NCBI GenBank assembly: GCA_020975725.1
Contig: QXJR01000028.1
Location: forward strand, 372,001 to 436,000
Direction of reading: 5' to 3'
Origin: Picocystis sp. L7
Taxonomy: Eukaryota > Chlorophyta > Picocystophyceae > Picocystales > Picocystaceae
DNA length: 64,000 nt
The number at the start of each line of letters is the position of its first letter. Position 1 is the first letter of the stretch. Positions 29,501-38,427 of this stretch are shown one piece after another. The notes under the pieces were generated by a model. The model saw nothing but the letters and a program-made list of their open reading frames with translations, searched no databases and was not told the DNA's origin. The position numbers and the translations under genes were made by a program.

Positions 29501-31949
29501 CTCCGGGAAGGCGGAAGCCAGAGAGTAGGATACGGATACCTTCATCAATCCCTGTTCCCGAAAAGTCAAACATATCGATGTACGAATGCATTGTTGCAAT
29601 TTCAATCTCACCGTGATGTCCAAGATATTCACCAAGGGCACTCTTATCCAGCCCCGGGGTTCGAAGAAGGAATTTGGCTATCTCAGAGGCTGAATTCTCA
29701 GTGATGATTCCACACTCCAAAAGGTTTTTGATACCCTTGAATGGATTCTTGTTGAAGGATTCAATGCACGACTCCACGGTGAACTTTTTACTCTTCATCG
29801 CACTAACGTTCTCGGTTCTTACTCCGTCAGAGATACCATCATCTGACTCTGCCAGACTTGTTCCGGCCGAATCTGCGGGCTCCTCTTTCAGGGCCAGGAT
29901 GTGCTTCGAAAATCCTTTTATAATCCAACTTATACTTAGCAATGCAGTGGTGCATATGTCATCCTGCTTCTGGCTTACACTCTGGGTGTACGTATTACGG
30001 CGCAGGAAAATTGCGAGTGCATTGACGGTCCTCTCGTACAAGTTCATGGCATGAAGTTCACAATCAAAGTTCACGAAAATATCCACAAGAAGCTGCGGTT
30101 CCTGACCAATGTGGAGGAGAAGCTTTAACGCAGCTTCTTGCTGACATGCAACCGATCCTGGATTCTCCAAAGGCTTCAGGATTATGAGGGGATAAAACGC
30201 ACCCAACTCTGTTCTCATCTCAGCGCGTAGGCAAGGTCGCCGGAGCAGGATACCGAAAAGGTCCGCAACGAGCTCAGAAACTGGCCCCTGCTGCGACAGA
30301 CAGTTTCGAAGTAGGCAAATAGAGAGAGGCCGCTGTAAAGCATTGATGAAGCTCCTACTGGCATTCTCCCACGTAAAAGGATAAGTTGTCAGCGTTGACC
30401 TCCCAGCTGGATCATGTTCAAGATCAAAGCCACTCGCCAGTGTTTTGCAAAGCATTTCCAATGACAGGCACTTGCTACCGAGCATGTCCTGATCCACCTG
30501 GGTAAGACCAGATTCCCTTGATGCAAGCATACAAAGCGCTCTGAGCACCAGCAGGGCATCTCTCTCAAAAGGCGAGAACTTGGACTCAGGCATAGCCAAG
30601 AACAACTCTGCACTTTCAGGTAAGGGGGGCCGACTGGGGGCACGCTCCTCTCCAGGCTGGGGGGTATCGTTCAGCACAGATTCCATAGCCTTCACATCCC
30701 CCTTCTCGGCTAGTGAACTGAGTCGTTCTGATAGCTCGTTCACTTCTTCTTCATCAGGAAAGGTCATGGATTCTTCCTCGCTCTCTATTGGTGGTGTGCT
30801 GTGTTGACCCCGAGAGGATTTCTTCTCTACAGACGGCAGGGAGTCGCCGACAAGCTCCTGTTCTTTGTGGGTAGGTGTGCCTGGTACAGGAGGGTCAAAT
30901 TCTTGAGGGACTCTCTCACACGCGCTCCCATCCTGCAGCTGGATTCGAATCAGTCCGGTGGGGGATACGGTCAAGTCTACGGATAATTCTTCCGATTGTG
31001 CCACTGACGTTGTTGCGGAGTATGGGCACTCTGCGCCAGCTTTGCGTGGCCTGTACTGTTCAGGAACGCAAGTTCTTTGAAGAAGGGTACCTACTATCTG
31101 CTCCAGCGCCCCTTGTGCAGCCCTCTTGATGTCATCATCCCCTATCAGATGTATGTTGTAGACGGTCCTCACAGCCTCCAACAAGCAAGCCCCATGTAGG
31201 ATAAACGTCCTGGATGTCACCGCACTGAGCAGAAGCCTGACTACCGAGAGTTGTACTTGCTTGCTTTCATTCGAAGACGCGACGAGAGAAGTGACCTTAA
31301 TGATCGAAGTCAAGGAATCCTCCTCTTTCAATCCCCCGTCCATCTGCGTCTCTCCGGAGAGAAAACCCAGGGAAATGATCTTGTGTAGGCAGCTCAACGC
31401 TGACTCTACGGCACGGGTGTTTCCACATTCGCAGCAGATCAGCAGTGGCTGGAGCAGGCGGGATGTTCTTTCTTGGGCGTCTCGTTCCAGGGAAGTTGCA
31501 TCTTGGCGTGGGGTTGTCGTTTTGGATTCCGCTTCTGCTTCGAAGGATGCGTGGGCCACGTTTGTCAGTAGGAGCGGTGGATTTTTCGAGCTGTGCCTCG
31601 TGGAGTTGGACGTACCTAGATACTTTCGGCAGGCTTCGCGAACCCTTCTTCCATCGCGGGTGAGGACGGAGCTGCGGTGGTAGATGTTCTCCACAGCAGG
31701 GATGGCAAACACGTCCACACCACGCCTCGGTCCGGATCCTGTTCTCTTCACCGTCGATTCTTTGTGTCCACGTCCTTCGCCATCTTCGCTGGGTCCTGCT
31801 CGGGACGCTTTGGGCGTGTCTCCTTCGTCCTTTCCCGTGGGTTCGTCACCTTCCGTCTCTTCCTGGGGACCTTCCTGGTCCTCCACCTCCCCTTCCTGCG
31901 TCCCTGGATCCTCTTCGGGCGCCTTCGCTTCGTCCACGGACATCGCCAT
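26535..31949 (-). CDS. BIG-type Sec7 Arf guanine-nucleotide exchange factor
   Basis: 1,804 residues in a single exon from the first ATG. The N-terminus is acidic and disordered. DCB and HUS homology regions surround 'LRNCLSQQGPVSELVADLF' and 'DCELHAMNLYERTVNALA'. The Sec7 domain lies near genomic 29,760-29,300: 'NPFKGIKNLLECGII', 'LLRTPGLDKSALGEYLG', catalytic glutamate in 'GFRLPGEAQKIDR', and 'YILSYAIIILNTDAHNP'. Downstream HDS regions fill the remaining 900 residues. BIG/Sec7p proteins activate class I Arf GTPases at the trans-Golgi, and most are brefeldin-sensitive. Size and domain order fit the BIG1-5 group rather than GBF1. The lack of introns over 5.4 kb is notable. Confidence 0.93.
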   Translation of the reverse strand: MAMSVDEAKAPEEDPGTQEGEVEDQEGPQEETEGDEPTGKDEGDTPKASRAGPSEDGEGRGHKESTVKRTGSGPRRGVDVFAIPAVENIYHRSSVLTRDGRRVREACRKYLGTSNSTRHSSKNPPLLLTNVAHASFEAEAESKTTTPRQDATSLERDAQERTSRLLQPLLICCECGNTRAVESALSCLHKIISLGFLSGETQMDGGLKEEDSLTSIIKVTSLVASSNESKQVQLSVVRLLLSAVTSRTFILHGACLLEAVRTVYNIHLIGDDDIKRAAQGALEQIVGTLLQRTCVPEQYRPRKAGAECPYSATTSVAQSEELSVDLTVSPTGLIRIQLQDGSACERVPQEFDPPVPGTPTHKEQELVGDSLPSVEKKSSRGQHSTPPIESEEESMTFPDEEEVNELSERLSSLAEKGDVKAMESVLNDTPQPGEERAPSRPPLPESAELFLAMPESKFSPFERDALLVLRALCMLASRESGLTQVDQDMLGSKCLSLEMLCKTLASGFDLEHDPAGRSTLTTYPFTWENASRSFINALQRPLSICLLRNCLSQQGPVSELVADLFGILLRRPCLRAEMRTELGAFYPLIILKPLENPGSVACQQEAALKLLLHIGQEPQLLVDIFVNFDCELHAMNLYERTVNALAIFLRRNTYTQSVSQKQDDICTTALLSISWIIKGFSKHILALKEEPADSAGTSLAESDDGISDGVRTENVSAMKSKKFTVESCIESFNKNPFKGIKNLLECGIITENSASEIAKFLLRTPGLDKSALGEYLGHHGEIEIATMHSYIDMFDFSGTGIDEGIRILLSGFRLPGEAQKIDRIMEKFAERYCATNPGVFKDADEAYILSYAIIILNTDAHNPMVKNRMTKEEFISMAGLVDKSRGSDDSDDAVARTRSLLSGIYDRITSKEIQLKGSDADQSNTSSQRNASQQSVLISLIGLGRDQDSALEREKLIEAARESIEESMKGAGGPKNTWQTIKNSSTVEPMFELCGDSLLECLRIGLKSRKSANIDIAAESHESLLALAHHLGLPRIQENCIKSLCDTAHLSFLTPNVNAYTYQGLVGKKAASILLKAAGREGDAIGHSWLNVLRTISRMEDLRIFCSGEATDGSYFAAERQKSAPEHTSTLSKLLGRKENVGHPLVKSIGHLPDFLKSENGALMLERVFSQSSLLSADSILEFMFALCTVSAEELSITPPTGPRVFSLQKLVEAAHVNLERIRFVWSRLWSKVGPHLASAGCHGNEEVAIYAVDSLRQLGAKILEREELSHYRFQSDALRPFSYILRHSKSIKVKEFAVQCLMQLAGAFASRLQSGWDSIWSALSIACSDSAENVAVSALDAAEGILLSLYHQDLRMESFTDMVNCGSSVASNENLPADTRQRGVFFLGSCGKLLGKLSEVLLSEGGKGDQVHSQLWLPLAVALSDLCRPPNPPMLKTVAAEVFFGDLILSFGHLFTAVLWNRLIERVFLPLFLDAPSVKLQDHATHMGVEEGSQASDEHDSENDSSNSTAKMWWLEITSSTCLVPMCRVAGHFPVGCASLLSPLRDIMVRCATSFGSSTARNVVAGVNEFAERAPECNWQMVVETYALCLEGNQESGLRSEITTLFQEALARLCKEHWAEIPGDYRVKMLDALKSSATCASDYTRNYLILRNESEGIDEPLQDTNLLGGFWSQEVEGSIFYIRCLETGVQMDESGSSKQDLLEFCYDVLVRQTAHLAVDRSAISPAIASIQEQYLSQLARVLLEVLEIYKGLDEVVFKGEVRRVAPEVFKLTCSSQPAIRKSVGELLSEQVTPLLCKLPSQFT

Positions 31950-33588
31950 CTCCAAGTGCGCCAAAACCGATCGATGTGGCGATCACGAGAAATCCCAGCA
32001 GAGAGATGGCCCAGGCGTGTGCCCCCCCCCCCCCCACAAACCCCACTGGACGGGGAAAACGACCCCCCTCTTCTCTCCGAGGGGAGGATCCAGGCGAGGC
32101 GAAGGTCGGGGAGGCAGGATGGCGGGGTCCCCGGGGGTTCCGAGGTGGACGAGGGGCGAGACGGGGTGTTAACACGTGCATAAACACAGGGACAAGGGAG
32201 TACTACCTTGGACTTGGACATGTGTTGGTGATGGCCATCCCAAGGACATGGAAGGTGCGGTGATGCGCACATGAGGTCGCAAGCGGATGAAACGGGAGGG
32301 GTGCGAGGGGTCGCGGACGTGAGGATGGAGGACGTCGACTCCCTCCCACCATGGCGCCGCTGGTGCCAACAGAGGACGGACCCGCCTTCCCGAGCGGGGC
32401 CATGCGAAAGCACGATCGGAGTTCAAAGCCAATGCCGTGCCTATGCAACGCTTCCAAGGCCAACAACAGGCTGTCACTTCCATTGTGCAGCATGTCGCAA
32501 GGCAAGCCTCTGGCCGTGAAGTACATCCAATCGCAAAGGTCCCCTCCTCTAAAAGTCATCGCTTCCTTTCGCAACTGCCCTCCATCCACGGGGTGTGCAA
32601 TGCTTCAGCTCTGCATCCTCCCTGGTTTTTCTGGGCTTTTCCACCATGGATGATGTCCCTTGACCGCGCCAACGAGGCGTCTATTCTCACATCGACGAAG
32701 CATCGTGCAAGCCAAGAACAGTGCCCTTGTGCGAAGCTCCTTTGCGTGGAAGAAAACCAGCTATATCCAGGGCAAGCGATCGTTGTCAAGGCATGGACGA
32801 TTCACGAACGATCGATCTCGGCATCCGACACGTTGGCAGAGGCCCGCGGGATGGAGTCGACTCCTTTCCGGCGCGAAAGAAGGACACGTGATGGACGTGG
32901 GTCCAAGCAGCCATCCTGGTCGCGTCCTTGTGCAGTGACGAAACGATCCAGCACGACGCATTCCGTCGGTCGGGATGCACGCCTGCACCAGGTGCGCGAC
33001 TTTCGTCCTTCGCGAGGAACCTCTTTCTCGCTTGGGTCTTCCTCGCCAGCGAGGAGCGGTGTTGCGGCAGCCTTCAGACCTTTTACTAAGTCCACACGGA
33101 TCTTCGTTCGAGGGATCCTCGAACGTCCGTTCAGATATCAGTTCTTATGAAGCGTAATCACTAGGCTGCTGTATCGATCGACGGTTCGATCGACTAGGCG
33201 GATGCGCACTCCTTCCACGTGCTCGTGCTTGTCTTGGCCTGCCTCCGATTGAAAACTACGTGGTGCACCCATCTCGTTCCGGACGTGCGTCGGCCTCCGG
33301 CTGCTGCAGCGGGAGCCACCTCCCTGCGCCTCCACGGCTGCACGACGTCCTCGTCCATCCCGTTTCTTCGTGCAGAACTCGTCTCGTCCTCGGCAGGCCT
33401 GCAAGCACGCTGGGAAGGAAACAAACCGACAAACTTGGGCCTTGGGAACCCGACCCACTCCCCCCCCTGGGCTTAACTCGTTCGTAAACTTCGGAGGGTC
33501 GCGAACGTCGGCATCGTCGGATGGGCTTGCGCGCGACACGCGTCGCACGTTCGACGTTCGGCGCGGAAATCGGAGGGACACGGGGACC
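31950..33588. other. 1.6-kb divergent intergenic region
   Basis: It lies between the divergent starts of the Sec7 GEF and the SDR gene. A run of C at about 32,020-32,035 is a short homopolymer. Several long frames cross it, but they are frames without motifs. Both promoters should be here. Confidence 0.4.
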
Positions 33589-34554
33589 ATGGCGCTCGTG
33601 GGACGTACCTGCGTGGTCACCGGTGCCAATTCGGGCATAGGAAAGGCCCTGGTCGAAAGGATGGCGGAGCAAGGAGCCAAGGTGGTGCTGGCTTGTCGAG
33701 ACATGGACAGAGCCAGAGAAACGGTCGAAGCGTTGAAGGATGGAGACGTGAGAGGAATGATGGAAGCGAAGGAATTGGACCTGGGAAGCTTTCGATCCGT
33801 GCGCGAATTCGCCAACTCCATGGACGGAGAACCGATACACGTGCTCATGCACAACGCAGGCGTCATGATGCCGCACGCCGAGCTCACCGAGGACGCAGTG
33901 GAAAAGACGCTGCAGGTCAATGCACTCGCACCCTTGCTCCTCTCGATGCTGCTGCGTCCAAACCTGGAGATGGCGGCCAAAGTTGGAGGGAAAAGAAGCG
34001 CGAGGGTCGTGTACGTGGGTTCGAGCCTGGAGAAGAACGGCGAGATCCAGAGCCTCTTGGATGGAACCCTGTTCCAAGGAAACGCGTCCTTTGCTCCGGA
34101 AATGAACAGCTGGTGGCGCCCCAACGTCAGGCAGACCATGGCAGCGTACGCGAATGCTAAGCTCGTGGGTACTATGTGCAGCTACAGGCTTGCCAGGGAA
34201 TGGCAGCACATCGAAGGAATCGGCGTGTACATTGTCTCCCCTGGAGTGGTCAATACCAGGCTGAATCGGTTTCTCCCGCTGTGGTTGCGAACGCTGATAG
34301 CCCCGCTGCAGTATCTGATCCTGAAATCGCCGCACCAAGGTGCCGAGACACCTCTGTGGGTAGCTACTAGCGACGATCCCATAGTCTTGCAAGGTAGTGG
34401 ACAGTACTTCAAAGACATGAGAGCGCATCCCTCCAGTGAAACATCCAGGTCCGTTGAATTGCAGGATGAAGTCTGGAACTGTTGCATGTCTAAATTGGAG
34501 GGTTTCATTCCTCCAGTCAACCTAGGGGAAGAAGGGGACAATGCAATCGTCTGA
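33589..34554 (+). CDS. short-chain dehydrogenase/reductase, retinol dehydrogenase-like
   Basis: 321 residues from the ATG at 33589, which stands directly before the nucleotide-binding fold. The cofactor motif is 'TGANSGIG', and 'ACRDMDRAR' after beta-2 suggests NADP preference. Further motifs are 'HNAGVM', 'VNALAPLLLSMLL', catalytic Ser in 'YVGSSLE' and the YxxxK pair in 'YANAKLVGTM', then 'VSPGVVNTRL'. The architecture is close to the RDH11-14/light-dependent protochlorophyllide-reductase-like SDRs of plants; the substrate cannot be read from sequence. A hydrophobic stretch at about 235-252 ('LPLWLRTLIAPLQYLIL') may touch membrane. The stop lies 32 nt from that of the convergent RPS11 gene. 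Confidence 0.88.
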   Translation: MALVGRTCVVTGANSGIGKALVERMAEQGAKVVLACRDMDRARETVEALKDGDVRGMMEAKELDLGSFRSVREFANSMDGEPIHVLMHNAGVMMPHAELTEDAVEKTLQVNALAPLLLSMLLRPNLEMAAKVGGKRSARVVYVGSSLEKNGEIQSLLDGTLFQGNASFAPEMNSWWRPNVRQTMAAYANAKLVGTMCSYRLAREWQHIEGIGVYIVSPGVVNTRLNRFLPLWLRTLIAPLQYLILKSPHQGAETPLWVATSDDPIVLQGSGQYFKDMRAHPSSETSRSVELQDEVWNCCMSKLEGFIPPVNLGEEGDNAIV

Positions 34555-34586
34555 TATGCATACTGTTGGGTATTACATATACATAT

Positions 34587-35444
34587 TTAGAAGGAAGCAA
34601 ACGCCTTTTTCGCGAGCCCACCGGCAGGGATGACCTTGATCACATTGAAGCGGACTGTCTTGGAAAGCGGCCTGCACTGTCCCATGATCACGGTATCACC
34701 CTCACTGGCACGGAAGCAGGGAGACAGATGTGCCGAAATGTTCGTGTGGCGCTTCTCATATCTCTGGTACTTCTTCACAAAGTGAAGATAGTTACGGCGC
34801 ACAACGATGGTCTTGTCCATTTTCGTGGAGTGGACAATTCCGGAGAGAATACGGCCGCGGATGGATACATTTCCCGTGAAAGGGCACTTCTTGTCGATGT
34901 ACTTGCCTGCACATTAAAAATCGTCACGCCACCTTGGTTAGCTCCAACCGATTTCACGAAATCCACCAGCTACCCGATTGGTCTACGACGTCCACGCACC
35001 TTCACTGGCGCTGCGGGGGGTCCTAAATCCCAAACCAATGTTCTTGTACCACCTCACACCTTGCTTCCCAGGCGTTCTCTTTCCAACACGCTTCCTGACA
35101 CTACGACGTGGATCGACGAGATCGCGTCAGCACGGAGTTCCTGGTCCATCCACGCCGAGGATCGAAACCCTCACGCGGACCCTTCTCGTGTTTTCCCGAC
35201 TTCCTCGTCCCCGTTCGTCCGTCTCGACGACGACTATCGGAGGAGGCTTTCGTTGCCACCAACGCCTCGCACGGATCCCAGCATCGATCGAAAGAAGCAC
35301 GCGTTCCGCGCCTTCCAGCATCCGTCGGCTGGTGCAGCCTCGGTCCATCTCTTCCCTACCGCCACGATCCTCGCCCGCACGCGCTCCGTACTTGAGGTTC
35401 ACGCCAGGCTGCTTCAAGAAGGACCTCTCGGTCTGCTCATCCAT
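34587..35444 (-). CDS. RPS11: 40S ribosomal protein S11 (uS17)
   Basis: Three exons: 35444-35392, 35100-35000 and 34906-34587. They are joined by a roughly 291-nt and a 93-nt GT-AG intron (phases 2 and 1), giving 157 residues, the usual eukaryotic length. Exon 1 encodes '[17 protein letters not shown]', the conserved N-terminus. Exon 2 has '[12 protein letters not shown]'. Exon 3 begins '[20 protein letters not shown]' and ends with '[16 protein letters not shown]'. The protein binds 18S rRNA in the small subunit. Each phase and the total length divide correctly, which supports the model. Confidence 0.93.
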
Positions 35445-35999
35445 GGCGGTTCCGTGCACGAAAGGCTCCTGAAGCTCGCTTCCAGACGAAGCCTGTGGCG
35501 TGTGATTCGCGAATGGGGATGCGCCGCCGCCCACTGGACCAAGCCAATCGAGTCCCTCCCGATCAGCTGGGGAGGAAAGGGACGTGTCCGTCGAGGAAGG
35601 AGGAGGGATAGCACAGCAGGTCCTCTGCGTGCCTTGGGATCCCTCGAAGGGCAGGGGTGGGTGGGGCTGCCCCAGACCCCATCGGGTTAACCTCGAGGGA
35701 AACGGGGTTAACCTCAGCCCGTGCACAGGGTGACGGGTTGAGAGCAAGAGACCAGGAATTGAAACACCCACAAAGCCGTCAAGGCGGGTGCAGAGCACCG
35801 TCTAGCGATGCCAAAACCACGCAGGAGAACAAATCAAGAGTGGAAGGAGGCCAAGGTCCGGCATCGTCAACGTATGTAAGGGACAGGTCACGCACGTCCG
35901 CGTTCGAATCGGCAAAAGGTGGACAGAGCTAGTTGAGGCCTGGGCAACCTTTCAGGTAACATTCAAGAGCCGATTCGACACATGGGCTATGGAAGCTTC
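35445..35999. other. intergenic, nothing recognised
   Basis: This is the promoter side of RPS11 and the 3' flank of RRP40. The short plus-strand frames lack motifs. Confidence 0.4.
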
Positions 36000-36725
36000 T
36001 TACTTGGCTGTGACAATCTGCTTCACCATGGCATGCACCTGTGCTGCTGAGAGATACTCAGAGTTGAGAATGGCGTTGCTAATCAGAAAGGCAGTCCGTT
36101 GGCTGTCGGCACTTATCCAGATTCTACCATTCAAACCTACAGCACACTCGAACTGCAGACCTTCGCTAGAGAGAGCCTCCAAGACCACCGCATGCTCTGG
36201 ATGAAGGAGTGTCCTGGCGAGACCCGTACTGCAGCCAATGAGGTTCCCTGGGGGTAAAAGTCCGAAACCACTCGCTTTTCCATTCCTATCCACACAAGAC
36301 AAACACGGCTCTAGATCTCTATCCACTTCTTCCACTCGACAATACACTAAATCTCCTATTTTGATGTTTGGTCGGTTCCGCCGACTTGCACCTTCGAAAG
36401 CGAAGGCTGACAGCGTGGCCTTCCTTGAGCTTCCGATGTCTACGTTGAAACCTTCCGAGTGCCTTTCCTCTACAATACCCACGACAAAGTCTCCCACATT
36501 CGCTGCATAGACTCCATAGCTTCCCTCCAGCCAGAATCGGCCTGCGTTCGGAGCCTGTCGCAGCACACCCGCTTTGGTGGCCGCCACTTGTGTGCTTGGC
36601 GTCGGCCCAAGCACTCGCAGACCCCCGCCTAAACGCACCCGTCCGCTCGCAGGCAGTTCGAAGACCCTATCACCAGGAAGGACGACGGTGTCGGCGCCTT
36701 GTGCGGACAGCATGTCTTGCTCCAT
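36000..36725 (-). CDS. RRP40: exosome complex component RRP40 (EXOSC3)
   Basis: 241 residues from the ATG at 36725. The N-terminal domain contains 'VVLPGDRVFELP' and 'RVRLGGGLRV'. The S1 domain spans about 80-150 with 'GDFVVGIVEERHSEGFNVDI', 'NRPNIKIGDLVYCRV' and 'CVDRNGKASGFG'. The divergent KH domain follows ('VALEALSSEGLQFECAVGLN', 'GRIWI'). RRP40 is one of three cap subunits of the RNA exosome core that guides RNA to RRP44/RRP6 in nucleus and cytosol. It is a single exon, and the length is near the usual 240-275. The longer open frame to 36809 adds no conserved sequence. Confidence 0.92.
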   Translation of the reverse strand: MEQDMLSAQGADTVVLPGDRVFELPASGRVRLGGGLRVLGPTPSTQVAATKAGVLRQAPNAGRFWLEGSYGVYAANVGDFVVGIVEERHSEGFNVDIGSSRKATLSAFAFEGASRRNRPNIKIGDLVYCRVEEVDRDLEPCLSCVDRNGKASGFGLLPPGNLIGCSTGLARTLLHPEHAVVLEALSSEGLQFECAVGLNGRIWISADSQRTAFLISNAILNSEYLSAAQVHAMVKQIVTAK

Positions 36726-37674
36726 CGCACTCCCGTTTGTGCGACACCAACCTGTACACCACACCCTATTGGACTTCCTGGTCTGTTTCCAATCGAATCT
36801 CGTATTCAACCCGGTGCGAGTCGCGGGTAAGACCCGGTTCGAAACCAGTTGTCACTCCGACTCGCCCCTTGGGACATGGGATCGCTTCACAAGGATGAAC
36901 ATGGACGGTCCTCACGGTTCGGATGGAGAGGTGCACAAGCAACCGTGTTCCATGAAGATGGGAGGAACGCCAATGCCACAGGGAGGAGGAGCTCATCCCA
37001 CCCCACCAAACGAGACGAAGCGTGGGGGTAGAGGCCGTGGTCCTGGTGCAAAATACTACCGAGAATGGATACTATGCGTCTTTGAAGGTTGGTATGGGCG
37101 AAGTTTGCTCGCGGACCGTGCTCCCCAAGATACGATACAATGAGTACTTTGAAAGGAGCTGTTTACAAGTGCTCCTTTTCGGCGACGAGGATCGACGAGG
37201 AAACCAACATCAACCTCTAGATAATACAATAGCTTTCAAAACGTGGCAGTTTTCCTTTTCAATGCCATTGGAGCTTTGCCAAGTTGTAGCCCACCAATGT
37301 ATGTGATTTCATCCCTTTCGAGCACATTATCGATCGCATTGCCATTTCTTCTTTTGGCGGCGTACGTTTGGTGGGCTTGCGGGCAATTGCAATGCTTGGT
37401 ATGCGTGTCGAACTTCACTCGTCACAAAGCATGGAGTGGACGTTCGCCTAGGCCGCATGTTTCTTGGTTCGCATTCCCAACACCGTTGGACGAGTACATT
37501 CGGAATTGGGTCGGTATTGACCATCCAACCAATGCGTCTTGTTGACTTCCGGTGCTACGGATGCACCTCTCGGTTCCACACCCTCATCGGTTTGGGCGTT
37601 ACCTTCCACACGTGCCGGCGGGCCGTCTTCGCATGGCCGGGTGCGGTGATAGGATTATTCGTCCATGGGGTATA
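36726..37674. other. intergenic, nothing recognised
   Basis: Short frames on both strands lack motifs. A palindromic TTCGAA near 36,838 resembles a T-loop core but does not fold into a tRNA arm. Confidence 0.4.
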
Positions 37675-38050
37675 CCGCGGTCGAATCCGAGTGGTTCACT
37701 AGGGTCAACCCACTTTGGAGAAGACGCCTCCTTTCATGACAGAGGGGAGGTTGGCTGTCTGGGAAAGAACCCGAGTGGGTCACCCTTGTGCAACAAGAGA
37801 GTGGAGGTAGGTAGCAAGAAGTCCATGGGACAAGGTAGCACCGCCTCGCCCGGATGGATGTGCTCCAATGGAGGGTCACAAGCGACTGATCGAGACAAGT
37901 TTGGACGCTTGCTGCTTTGTTGGACTCGTGAGCCTACGAGAAGACCTGAAGAGCACGGCAACTGGAACCGTTGGAACGTACGTACAGCCGAACTTGGAAC
38001 CTGGTGTCGTGGCTCGCCTGCTGGTGAGCTGGACTGCCATGCGAGGCGTT
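37675..38050 (-). repeat. dispersed repeat of about 370 bp, copy 2 (inverted)
   Basis: This is the reverse-complement partner of 14225-14600. The two copies are interspersed, about 23 kb apart. The element is noncoding on inspection. Here it directly borders the polypurine minisatellite carrying the tyrosine-recombinase elements. Confidence 0.7.
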
Positions 38051-38116
38051 GAATGACCGGTGATCATGATCAATCTCTCTCGTCCAAAACCCGTGAGAAA
38101 GAAGGTGCGGTCAACT

Positions 38117-38427
38117 AGGAGAAGGGAGAAGGGACCAGGGACCAGGGACCAGGGACAAGAAGGGAAAAGGGAGAAGGGAGAAGGGAGAAGGGAGAAGGGA
38201 GAAGGGGAGAAGGGAGAAGGGAGAAGGGACAAGGGAGAAGGGGAGAAGGGGAGAAGGGAGAAGGGGAGAAGGGAGAAGGGAGAAGGGACAAGGGAGAAGG
38301 GGAGAAGGGGAGAAGGGAGAAGGGGAGAAGGGAGAAGGGGAGAAGGGAGAAGGGGAGAAGGGAGAAGGGAGAAGGGACAAGGGAGAAGGGGAGAAGGGGA
38401 GAAGGGAGAAGGGGAGAAGGGAAAGGG
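38117..38427 (+). repeat. polypurine minisatellite (GGGAGAA-type units), left part
   Basis: About 310 bp of almost pure purine, built from 7- to 8-bp units AGAAGGG and AGAAGGGG with occasional ACAAGGG. The same array resumes at 43670 after two inserted elements, so the insertion split one array. Strand asymmetry is complete; open frames through it encode Gly/Glu/Arg/Lys repeats with no expected function. Confidence 0.95.

Noticed and set aside
33138-34428. Two long minus-strand frames opposite the SDR gene
   Set aside because: They mirror the conserved plus-strand SDR gene and contain no motifs of their own.
36820-36860. TTCGAA-centred arm resembling a tRNA T arm
   Set aside because: Stem pairs fail on both strands and no D arm or acceptor is nearby.
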